DNA of 64,000 nt from SHLQ01 sp033344795 (GTDB lineage Bacteria > Actinomycetota > Acidimicrobiia > Acidimicrobiales > SHLQ01): assembly GCA_033344795.1 (NCBI GenBank), contig JAWPMS010000001.1, forward strand, positions 4,774,001 to 4,838,000, in the 5' to 3' direction. Under the pieces are notes generated by a model that was not told the DNA's origin, searched no databases, and worked only from the letters and a program-made list of their open reading frames with translations. A program made the position numbers and the translations under genes. Numbering within the stretch: position 1 is the first letter of the stretch; every line of letters starts with the position of its first letter. This document shows, piece after piece, positions 17,313-26,345 of this stretch.

Positions 17313-19109
17313 TCAGCTCAGACGGTGTGCTTGCTCGACCATGTCGGCGAACTCGTCGAAGTCGTCGCTGTCGATTTCTCGGCTGAGCGCATCGACCTCG
17401 TCGGCCAGATCCTCGATGTCAACATCATCGGCGTACGGGTTGTCGCGGAGGATCTCAGCGAGGGTCGCAACCACGGTCGCCTGTTGGAAATCATCGGGCG
17501 TCGAGGTCCAACGTTCTTCGATGTCTCGCATGTCGATGTCCTCGTCGATCTCGAAGACCTCTCCCGTTTCTGGGTCTTCCCAACGGAGGCGAACAACACC
17601 AAGCTCAGCCCGATCGTCGATCGAAACGTCTCGATCGAGAACGATCTCGTACAGCGCCGTCGCCTGGTGCCCCGCACCGAGTTCGCCGGCATCGACCTCG
17701 TCATTGCGGAAGTCGTCATCTCGAACGCCGCGGTTTTCGTAGCCGATCAAGCGGTATTCGTCCACGACCTCGTCGTCGAACTCGACCTGAATCTTTGCGT
17801 CGATGGCTGCGGTGATGAGCGTGGAGGTCAATTCGTCACGGAAGAGCCGTTCCGCCTGATCGATGGTGTCGATGTATGAGTAGAAACCGTCGCCCTGATC
17901 AGCCAGTTGCTCCATCGTGGTGTCGTTGAAGCCGTTCATGCCGTAACCAACGGTCACAAGACCGATGCCAGCGTCGGCGTCATCACGAAGCCGTTGCGAG
18001 AGACGGTCGACGTCGGTGATCCCTGCATTTGCCAATCCGTCGGATGCCACGATCACTCGATTGACTCCGTCGTCTCGGAATGCGTCCCGTGCAAGGTCGT
18101 AGCCCGTGTCGAGTCCTGCTTGCAGGTTTGTCGAGCCACCAGCACGCAGGTTGTCGATCGCATCGAGGATCTCATCTCGATCGCGGATGCTCGTGGGCTC
18201 GAGAAGAATGCCCGAGTTTCCCGAGTAGGTGACGATGGCGACCGTGTCGTCTCGATCGAGTTCCTCGACGAGAAGGGTGAGCGACTCACGGACCAGACCA
18301 AGCCGATCCACACGATCCATCGAACCCGACGTGTCGACCACGAAGGTGAGCGCAACCGGTTGGCGATCGTCGTCGTCGATCACCTCGGCCTGCACACCCA
18401 CACGGACCAGCCAGCGATCTTGGTCGAACGGCGATGGTCCGCCGTCGACGCTGACGTCGAGTCCGTTGCGTGGCACGTCGTAGTCGTAGTCGAGAGCGTT
18501 GACGTATTCCTCAACACGCACGGATTCTTGCGGAGGAAGCTGGCCGTCATTCAGAAATCGGCGAGCGATCGTGTAGCTGCCCGTATCGACGTCGAGTGCA
18601 AACGTCGATAGCGGATCATCGCGTGTCTCGATGAACGTTCTGATGCCGTAATCGGTGAACCGGGCATCGACACTCTCTACTGGAGCAGGGATCTCTTCTG
18701 GCTCTTCGTCGATGTCGAGCGTGCCAAAGATGCCGCCTCCGTCAGTGGATTCCTCGCTAGCAGGTGCGGCTTCCAACCTCACGGAGTCCTCGGCCGCCGC
18801 GTCAGACTCCTCCATCGCCTCCTCCACTACCTCAGATGCTGCGGGAGCTTCGGTGCTGAATGCTTGCTCGGCATCGCCGGTCGCCACACCGCTGTCGTCG
18901 GCGGGCGAATCTGCAGCGTCAGCATCATCAGGCGCGAACTGAGACTCCGAGTCTCGGCTCGTGTCCGACGTGGCGCTGTCGCTGTCGGATCCACAAGCCG
19001 TGGCGACGAGTAGGACTGCGAGCAGCATTGCCACCAACCGCGCCGTCATGCCGCCCGTTCGTTGACCAGTGCTGCCCTCGTGATCAGGAATGAAATGTGT
19101 CGTAGTCAT
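17313..19109 (-). CDS. vWA-domain lipoprotein (YfbK-like)
   Basis: 598 residues. A lipoprotein signal ends in the lipobox LLVATAC. A very acidic Ser/Ala/Glu/Asp linker follows (about 40-145), then an N-terminal YfbK-type segment, a von Willebrand A domain with MIDAS DTSGSMD (about 263) and a Gly-Gly-Ser-Thr-Asn loop, and a C-terminal DUF3520-like region. Such proteins bind divalent cations and protein ligands at the cell surface; the precise role is unknown. An internal ATG at 19049 would give a more typical signal length. It interrupts the conserved metallohydrolase-rph order. Confidence 0.85.
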   Translation of the reverse strand: MTTTHFIPDHEGSTGQRTGGMTARLVAMLLAVLLVATACGSDSDSATSDTSRDSESQFAPDDADAADSPADDSGVATGDAEQAFSTEAPAASEVVEEAMEESDAAAEDSVRLEAAPASEESTDGGGIFGTLDIDEEPEEIPAPVESVDARFTDYGIRTFIETRDDPLSTFALDVDTGSYTIARRFLNDGQLPPQESVRVEEYVNALDYDYDVPRNGLDVSVDGGPSPFDQDRWLVRVGVQAEVIDDDDRQPVALTFVVDTSGSMDRVDRLGLVRESLTLLVEELDRDDTVAIVTYSGNSGILLEPTSIRDRDEILDAIDNLRAGGSTNLQAGLDTGYDLARDAFRDDGVNRVIVASDGLANAGITDVDRLSQRLRDDADAGIGLVTVGYGMNGFNDTTMEQLADQGDGFYSYIDTIDQAERLFRDELTSTLITAAIDAKIQVEFDDEVVDEYRLIGYENRGVRDDDFRNDEVDAGELGAGHQATALYEIVLDRDVSIDDRAELGVVRLRWEDPETGEVFEIDEDIDMRDIEERWTSTPDDFQQATVVATLAEILRDNPYADDVDIEDLADEVDALSREIDSDDFDEFADMVEQAHRLS

Positions 19110-19194
19110 GCCCCTGTGACGACACGCCAGCGGGCTTGGTTCCCGATGAAACCAGATACTTCATGACAATCCTGTGACGCGGGAAATCGTCGCC

Positions 19195-19983
19195 CTAGCG
19201 AGGGGAACCTGGGGTGAACGTACGCCCTGGTGCCGCGATTTCGATCGGTCCTGCAAAACCAACAGCAGCAGATGATGAGCGTTCGTCGTGATCCTCACCA
19301 GGAGGCACGTGCGTGAGAACCAACCGATCCACCCCCGCCGCGGCAGCCTTTTCACCAGCCTGGCGACCCGAAATGTGAGGGATTCCGAGATCTTCCATGT
19401 CGACACGAAGTGACGCCTCGTAGATCAAAACGTCGATCGGAGCCTCGAATCGCTCAGGCGACCAGTTGGGACCGGTATCGGCCGAGTAGGCGATCGAACG
19501 ACCACCTGCCTCGGCTCTGATGGCCAAGGTCTCGACCGGGTGGTCGGTTATCGAGAACGTGAATGTCATGTCGCCGACTTCGAGTACCGAGGTTTCATCG
19601 ATGGTGGTCCAGTCGAAGGTGTACGCGGTTGCCTCGGAGACAGCTCCGTCGAGAAGCGTTCGGGTCCCCGCCGTGCCGTAGACGGGAACGTGCGGTCGAC
19701 CGAGTCCAAAACGGTACGCGTGGTAGAGCGATGGCAGCTCGGTCCAATGGTCCGGATGCTCATGGCTCACGATGATCGCATCGATCTCGGCCAGGTCGAC
19801 GTGTTTTTGCAGTTCGATGCTCGACCCCGGACCTGCATCGAGCAGCACGGTCGTCGAATCGGTGCGAAGAAGATACGAAGAACAAGACGAGTCCGACGAA
19901 CTGTACGTTCCGGAACAACCGATGACGGTCACTCGCAAGTCCGCTGGATTGTTCGTCCTGGCGTTCTCCGTCTCTTCGGTCAT
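19195..19983 (-). CDS. Metallo-beta-lactamase-fold hydrolase (Rv1339-like)
   Basis: A 262-residue metallohydrolase with the metal-binding motif SHEHPDHW (about residues 74-81), an N-terminal VIGCSGTYSSSDSSCSSYLL, LLDAGPGSS, a DTGPN metal ligand and a final LTHVPP. The position directly downstream of murI and upstream of rph/rdgB matches M. tuberculosis Rv1339, described as an atypical class II cyclic-AMP phosphodiesterase. The same function is inferred here from synteny and fold. Its ATG overlaps the murI stop (ATGA). Confidence 0.88.
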   Translation of the reverse strand: MTEETENARTNNPADLRVTVIGCSGTYSSSDSSCSSYLLRTDSTTVLLDAGPGSSIELQKHVDLAEIDAIIVSHEHPDHWTELPSLYHAYRFGLGRPHVPVYGTAGTRTLLDGAVSEATAYTFDWTTIDETSVLEVGDMTFTFSITDHPVETLAIRAEAGGRSIAYSADTGPNWSPERFEAPIDVLIYEASLRVDMEDLGIPHISGRQAGEKAAAAGVDRLVLTHVPPGEDHDERSSSAAVGFAGPIEIAAPGRTFTPGSPR

Positions 19984-20822
19984 TCGTCGATCTCCGCCTC
20001 TCGTTGGTCAGTCATACTTGTGGCCTGTGGAGACCATCGGCCCACTGCGTCGACTTCTGGACCCAGCAACATTCGACCGATCCGTGCGAACTCATCCACA
20101 TCGCCCGACGACAAAAACTGTGGAGGCTCTGGTTCGCCGACTCGGTGTTGGCCGGTAGCGAACAGCATGGCGCGAACCTGGAAGGCAGTCTCATCGGCCG
20201 ATGACACGAGCACGACGTCACGGCCGACCACATCAGCGATCGTGCGTGCAAGAAACGGGTAGTGCGTGCACCCCAGAAGCAGTGCGTCGACCTTTGCATC
20301 GACGATCGGTGAGAGAAGTCGCTGTGCGAGCACTCGAACCTGATCACCAGAGAGCTCGCCTCGCTCCACGAATTCGACGAACCCCGGACACGCGGCACAC
20401 GTGAGTTGCACGGTGCTGTCGACCTCGCCGACGGCTGACTGGTAAGCACCACTTCCAATGGTGCCAACGGTGCCGATGACCCCAACACGATGTGTGTAGC
20501 TGACGCTGAGAAGCGAACGCACGCCAGCGTCGATGACCCCAACGATGGGAGTCGAGTATGTCTCCTGTAGCTCGATCAACGCGGCAGCCGAAGCGGTGTT
20601 GCACGCAACGACGACCAGCTTGACGTCGTGCGTTTCGATCAGCCACCTGGTGATCTCATGGGCGTAGCGGCGAACGTCGGACTGCGGCTTTGATCCGTAG
20701 GGGTATCGGCCAGTGTCGCCCACGTAGACCAGGCGTTCCTCTGGTAGCAGGTCGATCAGGGCCCGAGCGACCGTCAGCCCGCCGAAACCGCTGTCGAAAA
20801 CGCCGATGGGGCGAGAGTCCAT
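19980..20822 (-). CDS. murI: Glutamate racemase
   Basis: 280 residues; makes D-glutamate for peptidoglycan. The N-terminus IGVFDSGFGGLTVARAL, the phosphate/substrate loop YVGDTGRYPYGSK, and the two catalytic cysteines in VVACNTASA and LLGCTHYPF are all present. A TACGCT -10 box lies 8 nt before the ATG (leaderless). It is coupled to the downstream metallohydrolase and follows mec by 17 bp. Confidence 0.97.
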   Translation of the reverse strand: MDSRPIGVFDSGFGGLTVARALIDLLPEERLVYVGDTGRYPYGSKPQSDVRRYAHEITRWLIETHDVKLVVVACNTASAAALIELQETYSTPIVGVIDAGVRSLLSVSYTHRVGVIGTVGTIGSGAYQSAVGEVDSTVQLTCAACPGFVEFVERGELSGDQVRVLAQRLLSPIVDAKVDALLLGCTHYPFLARTIADVVGRDVVLVSSADETAFQVRAMLFATGQHRVGEPEPPQFLSSGDVDEFARIGRMLLGPEVDAVGRWSPQATSMTDQREAEIDE

Positions 20823-20839
20823 GACATCCCAGCGTATGG

Positions 20840-21286
20840 CTAGGGTCCAGCGATGACTTCGAATTCGGTGGGATCGCTCCCGTCCGGGGCGTAACGAAAC
20901 GCACGAAGGGTCGGTACGAACCCCTGCATGGAGACGATCAGGTGCACGAGATTCGAGTTCGGATCATAGACACGCGCATCTGCGAGGTCACGGGCCGAGG
21001 GGAGCGCCGCCGAGGTGGGGTGAGAGTGCATGACCCCGATGAGAACATGCCCGGCCCGATCGATGGCCTCCTCTGCGGCAATCATCTGATGGCCATCGAG
21101 AGAAAACGACGTAGGCGACCGGGCAGCGTTCGCTACGGGATGTAGGGCAAGGATCATCACATCACCATCCAATCCGGCGAAATCGACGTGACCGGAGACC
21201 AGCCCGCAGGACTCGTGTGGCAGAGCAGCGCGTGCGACCGCCACGCAGCGTTCCCACAGATCGGACGTCAGACGAAGAATGGCCAC
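20840..21286 (-). CDS. mec: JAMM/MPN+ metallopeptidase (Mec-like)
   Basis: 148 residues with a complete JAMM motif HSHPTSAALPSARD (HxHx7SxxD, about residues 87-100) and an upstream HESCGL. In mycobacteria, Mec (Rv1334) releases cysteine from the sulfur-carrier CysO, and the order mec-cysO-cysM-murI is conserved. Here mec sits next to murI but cysO and cysM are absent from the window. The GTG start at 21286 has a TAACCT -10 box 6 nt upstream. Confidence 0.85.
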   Translation of the reverse strand: MAILRLTSDLWERCVAVARAALPHESCGLVSGHVDFAGLDGDVMILALHPVANAARSPTSFSLDGHQMIAAEEAIDRAGHVLIGVMHSHPTSAALPSARDLADARVYDPNSNLVHLIVSMQGFVPTLRAFRYAPDGSDPTEFEVIAGP

Positions 21287-21292
21287 CTCACA

Positions 21293-21302
21293 AGGTTACG
21301 AT
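21293..21302. promoter_or_regulatory. Overlapping -10 boxes for divergent mec and smpB
   Basis: On the minus strand TAACCT (21298-21293) ends 6 nt before the mec GTG. On the plus strand TACGAT (21297-21302) ends 6 nt before the smpB GTG. The two boxes share two base pairs. Confidence 0.5.
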
Positions 21303-21308
21303 CCATAC

Positions 21309-21842
21309 GTGGCCACCAAGAAGGCAAACAAGCGCGACAAACAGGGCAAACAAAAGCCTGAGGTCACCGGTCTCGAGAAGAAGATCGTGGCCACCAACCG
21401 TCGCGCCCGTCGCGACTACGAGATCACCGACTCGTACGAAGCTGGAATGGTCCTACGCGGCTCAGAGGTCAAGTCGCTGAGAGAGTCTCAGGTGCAGATG
21501 ACCGAAGCGTATGGCCGTATCGACGACGGCGAGATGTGGCTGCTCGGGCTCAACATCTCGCCTTATGCCTCGACCGGCTCAGCGTCGTTCGGACACGTCC
21601 CCGATCGGCACCGAAAACTGCTGCTTCACAAGACCGAACTCGAACGAATAGACGCCAAGGTGCAGCGGGAACGCCTCGCCCTGATTCCACTGTCCATCTA
21701 TTTCATCGGTGGACGCGCCAAGGTAGAGATCGGCATCGGTCGAGGTAAACGCGAGTTCGATCGACGCCAGGACATCGCCCGGCGAGATGCGGACCGCGAA
21801 GCGGAGCGTGCGATGTCGAGAGCGAACCACCGCCAGTACTGA
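21309..21842 (+). CDS. smpB: SsrA-binding protein SmpB
   Basis: 177 residues; binds tmRNA and delivers it to stalled ribosomes. Signatures are IVATNRRARRDYEI, YEAGMVLRGSEVKSLRE, LLLHKTE and the C-terminal basic tail KREFDRRQDIARRD. The GTG at 21309, reading MATKKANKRD, is preferred because of the TACGAT -10 box 6 nt upstream. An ATG at 21279 would overlap the divergent mec gene. Its RNA partner ssrA is about 6 kb downstream. Confidence 0.93.
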   Translation: MATKKANKRDKQGKQKPEVTGLEKKIVATNRRARRDYEITDSYEAGMVLRGSEVKSLRESQVQMTEAYGRIDDGEMWLLGLNISPYASTGSASFGHVPDRHRKLLLHKTELERIDAKVQRERLALIPLSIYFIGGRAKVEIGIGRGKREFDRRQDIARRDADREAERAMSRANHRQY

Positions 21843-21861
21843 AGCCTCGAGGAGACACGTG

Positions 21862-23484
21862 ATGATCAGCAACACACCCGAATGGGAGGCGTTGCTTCGA
21901 CGCCACGAGGAGTTCGAAGGGACCACGCTGCGCGACTTGTTCGCCTCGGACCCAACGCGCGCGGAGTCGCTCACGATCGAAGTCGATGGCCTTGTCGCCG
22001 ACCTGTCGAAACACCTGGTCGACGAAGCCACGATCTCGCTTCTTCTCGATCTCGCCGAAGCCGCAGGGATGTCCGAACGCATCGCGGCCATGTACGAGGG
22101 CGAACACATCAACTCCACCGAGGACCGAGCCGTGCTACACACCGCACTGCGCCTGCCCCGCGGGTCCTCGCTGGAAGTCGACGGGCAAGACATCGTGGCG
22201 GACGTCCATCGCGTGCTCGATCACATGTCGGACTTCTCGGACGATGTTCGCGATGGCACGTGGCGAGGACACACCGGCGAGCGGATCAAGACGGTCGTCA
22301 ACATCGGGATCGGCGGTTCAGATCTCGGCCCCTACATGGCGTACCGAGCGCTCATGGCGTATCGCCATGAGTCGATCGAGGCGCGATTCGTTTCAAATGT
22401 CGACGGCACACACCTGACCCAGGCGCTTCAGGGCATCGACCCGGCAACGACGTTGTTCGTCGTCGCATCGAAGACCTTCACGACGCTCGAAACGCTCGCC
22501 AACGCGCGAAGCGCACGTGCCTGGCTGCTCGATGGGTTGGACGGGGATGAGTCGGCGGTCGCCAAACACTTTGTTGCACTTTCGACCAACGCTGAAGGCG
22601 TCGCGGCGTTCGGTATCGACACGGCAAACATGTTCGAGTTCTGGGACTGGGTGGGCGGCCGATACAGCATGGACTCCGCGATTGGGTTGTCGCTCATGAT
22701 CGCCGTGGGGCCCGACAATTTTCGAGACATGTTGGCTGGCTTCCATGCGATGGATGAACACTTTCGCACCGCCCCTCTTCGCGAGAATCTGCCCGTTCTG
22801 CTCGGACTCATCGGTATCTGGTATCGAAACTTCTTCGACTGGCCGACCCACGCCGTCTTGCCGTACTCGCAGCTTCTCGACCGATTTCCGGCGTACCTCC
22901 AACAGCTCGACATGGAAAGCAACGGCAAACAAACAACTCTCGATGGCCAATTGGTCACCCATGACACCGGAGCGATCGTGTGGGGAGAACCAGGGACGAA
23001 CGGACAGCACGCGTTCTATCAACTGATCCATCAGGGGACGACGCCGGTGCCCGTCGACTTCATTGGGTTCTTGTCGCCCGATTTCGCCGAGATCGATCAC
23101 CACGATGCCTTGATAGCGAACCTCTTCGCTCAAGCGGAGGCGCTCGCGTTCGGGAAGGACGCGGACGAGGTTCGCGCCGAGGGGGTGGACGAATCGCTTG
23201 TCCCCCACAAGAGCTTTCCGGGTAACAGGCCGAGCTCGATGTTCCTGTCTCCACGTCTGACCCCTTTTGTTCTCGGTCAACTCGTGGCACTGTACGAACA
23301 CCGCACGTTCACACAAGGCGTGCTCTGGGGAGTCAACAGTTTCGACCAATGGGGGGTCGAGCTCGGAAAGGTTTTGGCGATGGCCATCATCCCTGAGCTC
23401 ACCGACACCACCGCTCCCCTCGACCACGACAGTTCTACGAACGCACTGATCGAGCGATACCGAAGGCATCACATAAAGAAATAG
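21862..23484 (+). CDS. pgi: Glucose-6-phosphate isomerase
   Basis: A 540-residue glycolytic/gluconeogenic enzyme that interconverts glucose 6-phosphate and fructose 6-phosphate. Signatures are NIGIGGSDLGP, VASKTFTTLET, the conserved DWVGGRYS, MESNGKQ (catalytic Glu), GTNGQHAFYQLIHQG, and the C-terminal GVLWGVNSFDQWGVELGK with the catalytic Lys. The ATG follows an AGGAG ribosome-binding site at 8 nt. It is 19 bp after smpB on the same strand. Confidence 0.97.
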   Translation: MISNTPEWEALLRRHEEFEGTTLRDLFASDPTRAESLTIEVDGLVADLSKHLVDEATISLLLDLAEAAGMSERIAAMYEGEHINSTEDRAVLHTALRLPRGSSLEVDGQDIVADVHRVLDHMSDFSDDVRDGTWRGHTGERIKTVVNIGIGGSDLGPYMAYRALMAYRHESIEARFVSNVDGTHLTQALQGIDPATTLFVVASKTFTTLETLANARSARAWLLDGLDGDESAVAKHFVALSTNAEGVAAFGIDTANMFEFWDWVGGRYSMDSAIGLSLMIAVGPDNFRDMLAGFHAMDEHFRTAPLRENLPVLLGLIGIWYRNFFDWPTHAVLPYSQLLDRFPAYLQQLDMESNGKQTTLDGQLVTHDTGAIVWGEPGTNGQHAFYQLIHQGTTPVPVDFIGFLSPDFAEIDHHDALIANLFAQAEALAFGKDADEVRAEGVDESLVPHKSFPGNRPSSMFLSPRLTPFVLGQLVALYEHRTFTQGVLWGVNSFDQWGVELGKVLAMAIIPELTDTTAPLDHDSSTNALIERYRRHHIKK

Positions 23485-23511
23485 CCCACCCGCGACGACA
23501 ACGAGACAATC

Positions 23512-25128
23512 GTGTCAGCCATCTGGAAGTCCATCTCCGAGAGTGCTCCAGCAGAACGACGAGCCGAGGTCGTGGTGATTGGCTCTGGAGCGACCGGGCA
23601 AAGCGTGGCGAAACGACTGGCCGAACGAAACGTCGACGTGCTCATGGTCGAAGCCGGCCCGGCAACAGAAACGCACCGCAAGAGCCAGGAGCTACTACAG
23701 GCATCGATGCCGGCGGTGCACGGGCAGTACCCGGACTTCGGTAGCCACATGCTGATGAATCTCGGCGGTTCGATCGGCAAACCTCAGATGGCGATGAGTG
23801 CAGACGGTTCAGCTCCCGCTGAAGGGATACGCCTGGCAAAACTCACCGAAGCTGATCTCGCCGACTGGCCGATCGAACGCAGCGACCTCGACCCGTACTA
23901 CGACTTGGTGAGTTCTTGGTTCGGTATTCGCTGGGACCAGTACCCGCTGCCCGAGTTTGACGACTCGCGGCTGCGCGCCGCACGTTTCCAGGTCGTCTCG
24001 AGGCGGCTGTTCTCTCATCCAACGGCGGAACACCTCGAAGGAATTCGAGTGTTGTTGGATGCCCCGGTGAACAAACTCGAATCCGACGCGACGGGTCGGA
24101 TTCGTCGCGCGACGGTCACGACGATGTCCGGCGAGGCATTCGTTCTCGAGGCGGACGTCTTCGTTCTGGCGATGAACACCATGCCCGCTACACAACTACT
24201 CCTCCACAGCGCCGTTGCGAATGAGAGCGGTTTGCTGGGACGACACCTCATGGATCATCCGCTCGTCACCTTTGGGTACGTCGAGCCAGCGAAGGATCTC
24301 CCTCGCTCGATTCTCGATCCGCTCACTCCGACACCGATCGACACCGGATTGTGGTGGCCGAAGCTCATCCCCGACCAACACGCCGTCGCAAATGATGAAG
24401 GCGTCAACTTGGCGCTGACGATGTTCCCGCTGAACTGGACCGTGCGACGAAACCTCTTTCGCCACCGCATGTTGAAGCCAGTGGTCGTGGGCGCCAGAAC
24501 CGGAGCGAAGCACAGTTTCGATCGCGCTGTCGACGCCACGAAGAACAAACGATTCGACAAGTCACTGGTCAAAGACATCATGCAGTCCGCTCGAGGCATC
24601 GATGAACTGGCGCACATCAAGCTTCGCTCGAAGGGCCCAGAGTTCAACCTCGAGAGCGGGTGGTGGAAGGAGACTCTCGATTCATCACTTCCCGAGACCT
24701 TCGAACTGATTGGCATGGCGCAACAACGCAGCCATCACGAGAACCACGTGACGCTGAGCGATGAACGAAATGCCCTCGGCTGGCGCAAGTTGCGAGTGAA
24801 TTGGCGGTACAGCACCGAGGACAAGCTGCTTGTCGACCAGGCCGCTCAGCCAATCATCGCCGCACTCGACGATGCGGGGTTCGGGAGGATCACGTTGATC
24901 GACCCGATGAAACACACCGAGAACTACTCGTGCCATCACGCCTCGGGGACGATCCGGATGGCCAAAGACCCAACGAGAGGTGTGGTCAACGAACATTGCC
25001 AAACCCATGAGCACTCCAACCTCTACGTGGCTGGTATGTCGGTGTTCCCGTCCGTTGGGTATGCGAACCCGACCCTTACCGGAATGGCTCTAGGCGCAAG
25101 AATCGCTGATCACATCGGCTCTCGTTGA
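23512..25128 (+). CDS. GMC-family FAD oxidoreductase
   Basis: 538 residues. An N-terminal Rossmann motif VVVIGSGATGQSVAKRL (about 20-36) and VMVEAGP bind FAD. The C-terminal GMC_oxred_C domain carries the active-site His in NYSCHHASGTIRM and the Asn in GYANPTLTGMALG. Related proteins oxidise alcohols, sugars or sterol-type substrates; the substrate here is unknown. It starts at GTG 27 bp after pgi, probably in the same transcript. Confidence 0.88.
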   Translation: MSAIWKSISESAPAERRAEVVVIGSGATGQSVAKRLAERNVDVLMVEAGPATETHRKSQELLQASMPAVHGQYPDFGSHMLMNLGGSIGKPQMAMSADGSAPAEGIRLAKLTEADLADWPIERSDLDPYYDLVSSWFGIRWDQYPLPEFDDSRLRAARFQVVSRRLFSHPTAEHLEGIRVLLDAPVNKLESDATGRIRRATVTTMSGEAFVLEADVFVLAMNTMPATQLLLHSAVANESGLLGRHLMDHPLVTFGYVEPAKDLPRSILDPLTPTPIDTGLWWPKLIPDQHAVANDEGVNLALTMFPLNWTVRRNLFRHRMLKPVVVGARTGAKHSFDRAVDATKNKRFDKSLVKDIMQSARGIDELAHIKLRSKGPEFNLESGWWKETLDSSLPETFELIGMAQQRSHHENHVTLSDERNALGWRKLRVNWRYSTEDKLLVDQAAQPIIAALDDAGFGRITLIDPMKHTENYSCHHASGTIRMAKDPTRGVVNEHCQTHEHSNLYVAGMSVFPSVGYANPTLTGMALGARIADHIGSR

Positions 25129-25147
25129 GCAACGGTTGCGAGAATGC

Positions 25148-26278
25148 TCAACCGATGATCTGGTCTACGGCATCCTCGAGACTCGCCACGGTGCGATCGA
25201 TGTTGTGCAGCTTGTCGAGCCCGAAGAGCCCCAGACGGAAGGTGCTGAAGTCGTCGGGCTCGCCACAGCGCAATGGGACGCCACCCGCGACCTGCATACC
25301 CGCTGCAGCGAATTTCGCTCCGCTCTTCATCCCCGGGTCGTCGGTGTAGCTCACGACCACACCAGGGGATCCGAAACCATCTGCTGCGACGCTCTTGATT
25401 CCTCGGGCAGCCAGCGCGGCCCGAGCTCGATCTCCCAGCTCTTGTTGCTCGGCTTTGACCCTGTCGAAGCCATAGTCCTCGGTCTCTTTCATGACGGTCC
25501 GAAACGCCCTGAGCGCATCGGTGGGCATCGTGGCGTGATAGGCGTGTCCCCCACCCTCGTAGGCCTCCATGATCTCGGTCCACTTCTTCAGGTCTGCGGC
25601 GAAACTCGTGCTCGTCGTCGTCTCGAGCACGCTTCGAGCGTTCGCACTCATCATCACCAAGCCCGCGCACGGCGGACCGCTCCAACCCTTCTGGGGAGCG
25701 CTGAGCAGGACGTCGACGCCACTGGCCTCCATGTCGACCCAGATGGTTCCAGATGCAATGCAATCGAGCACGAAGAGCCCACCGACCTCGTGCACGGCCT
25801 TGGCAACCTTTGCGATGTAGTCATCGGGCAAGATGATGCCGGCAGAAGTTTCAACGTGTGGAGCGAAAACCACGTCGGGCCGCTCCGAGTGAATGGTTGC
25901 GACGACCTCGTCGATCGGAGGTGGAGCAAAGGCCGATTGCTCGCTGTCGTCCACCATGCGAGCAGTCATCACCGTCGAGGCCTCTGGAATGTCCCCGGCC
26001 TCGAAGATCTGCGTCCATCGGAAGCTGAACCACCCGTTGCGAATCACGAGCGTCTTCTTGCCGGTCGCAAATTGGCGAGCGACAGCCTCCATGCCGAATG
26101 TGCCGCTTCCCGGCACGATCGCGACAGACGACGCGTTGTACACCGACTTCAGGGTCGAACTGATGTCGTTCATCACACCCTGAAACGAGGAGGACATGTG
26201 GTTCAGGGCTCGATCGGTGTACACCACCGAATACTCGAGAAGCCCATCAGGATCAACGTTTGGAAGGAGCGCAGTCAT
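25148..26278 (-). CDS. Class V PLP-dependent aminotransferase
   Basis: 376 residues, fold-type I. The PLP lysine is in SAPQKGWSG (about 200), the cofactor Asp in FVLDCIASGT, and the pyrimidine-stacking region near FAPHVETSAG. It resembles serine/alanine-glyoxylate-type aminotransferases in length and motif order. It converges on the GMC oxidoreductase gene with only 19 bp between the stops. The ATG at 26278 gives the normal N-terminus; the upstream extension has no family similarity. Confidence 0.9.
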   Translation of the reverse strand: MTALLPNVDPDGLLEYSVVYTDRALNHMSSSFQGVMNDISSTLKSVYNASSVAIVPGSGTFGMEAVARQFATGKKTLVIRNGWFSFRWTQIFEAGDIPEASTVMTARMVDDSEQSAFAPPPIDEVVATIHSERPDVVFAPHVETSAGIILPDDYIAKVAKAVHEVGGLFVLDCIASGTIWVDMEASGVDVLLSAPQKGWSGPPCAGLVMMSANARSVLETTTSTSFAADLKKWTEIMEAYEGGGHAYHATMPTDALRAFRTVMKETEDYGFDRVKAEQQELGDRARAALAARGIKSVAADGFGSPGVVVSYTDDPGMKSGAKFAAAGMQVAGGVPLRCGEPDDFSTFRLGLFGLDKLHNIDRTVASLEDAVDQIIG

Positions 26279-26345
26279 GTTCCGATGTTTAGCCCGGTCG
26301 GCGCTGACCATGCGAGCCAGAACGTGAGCAACCCGCCAAATCGTC

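Noticed and set aside
16518..17879. Long plus-strand frame across rph and the vWA gene
   Set aside because: Overlaps two well-supported genes and shows no domain or ribosome-binding site.
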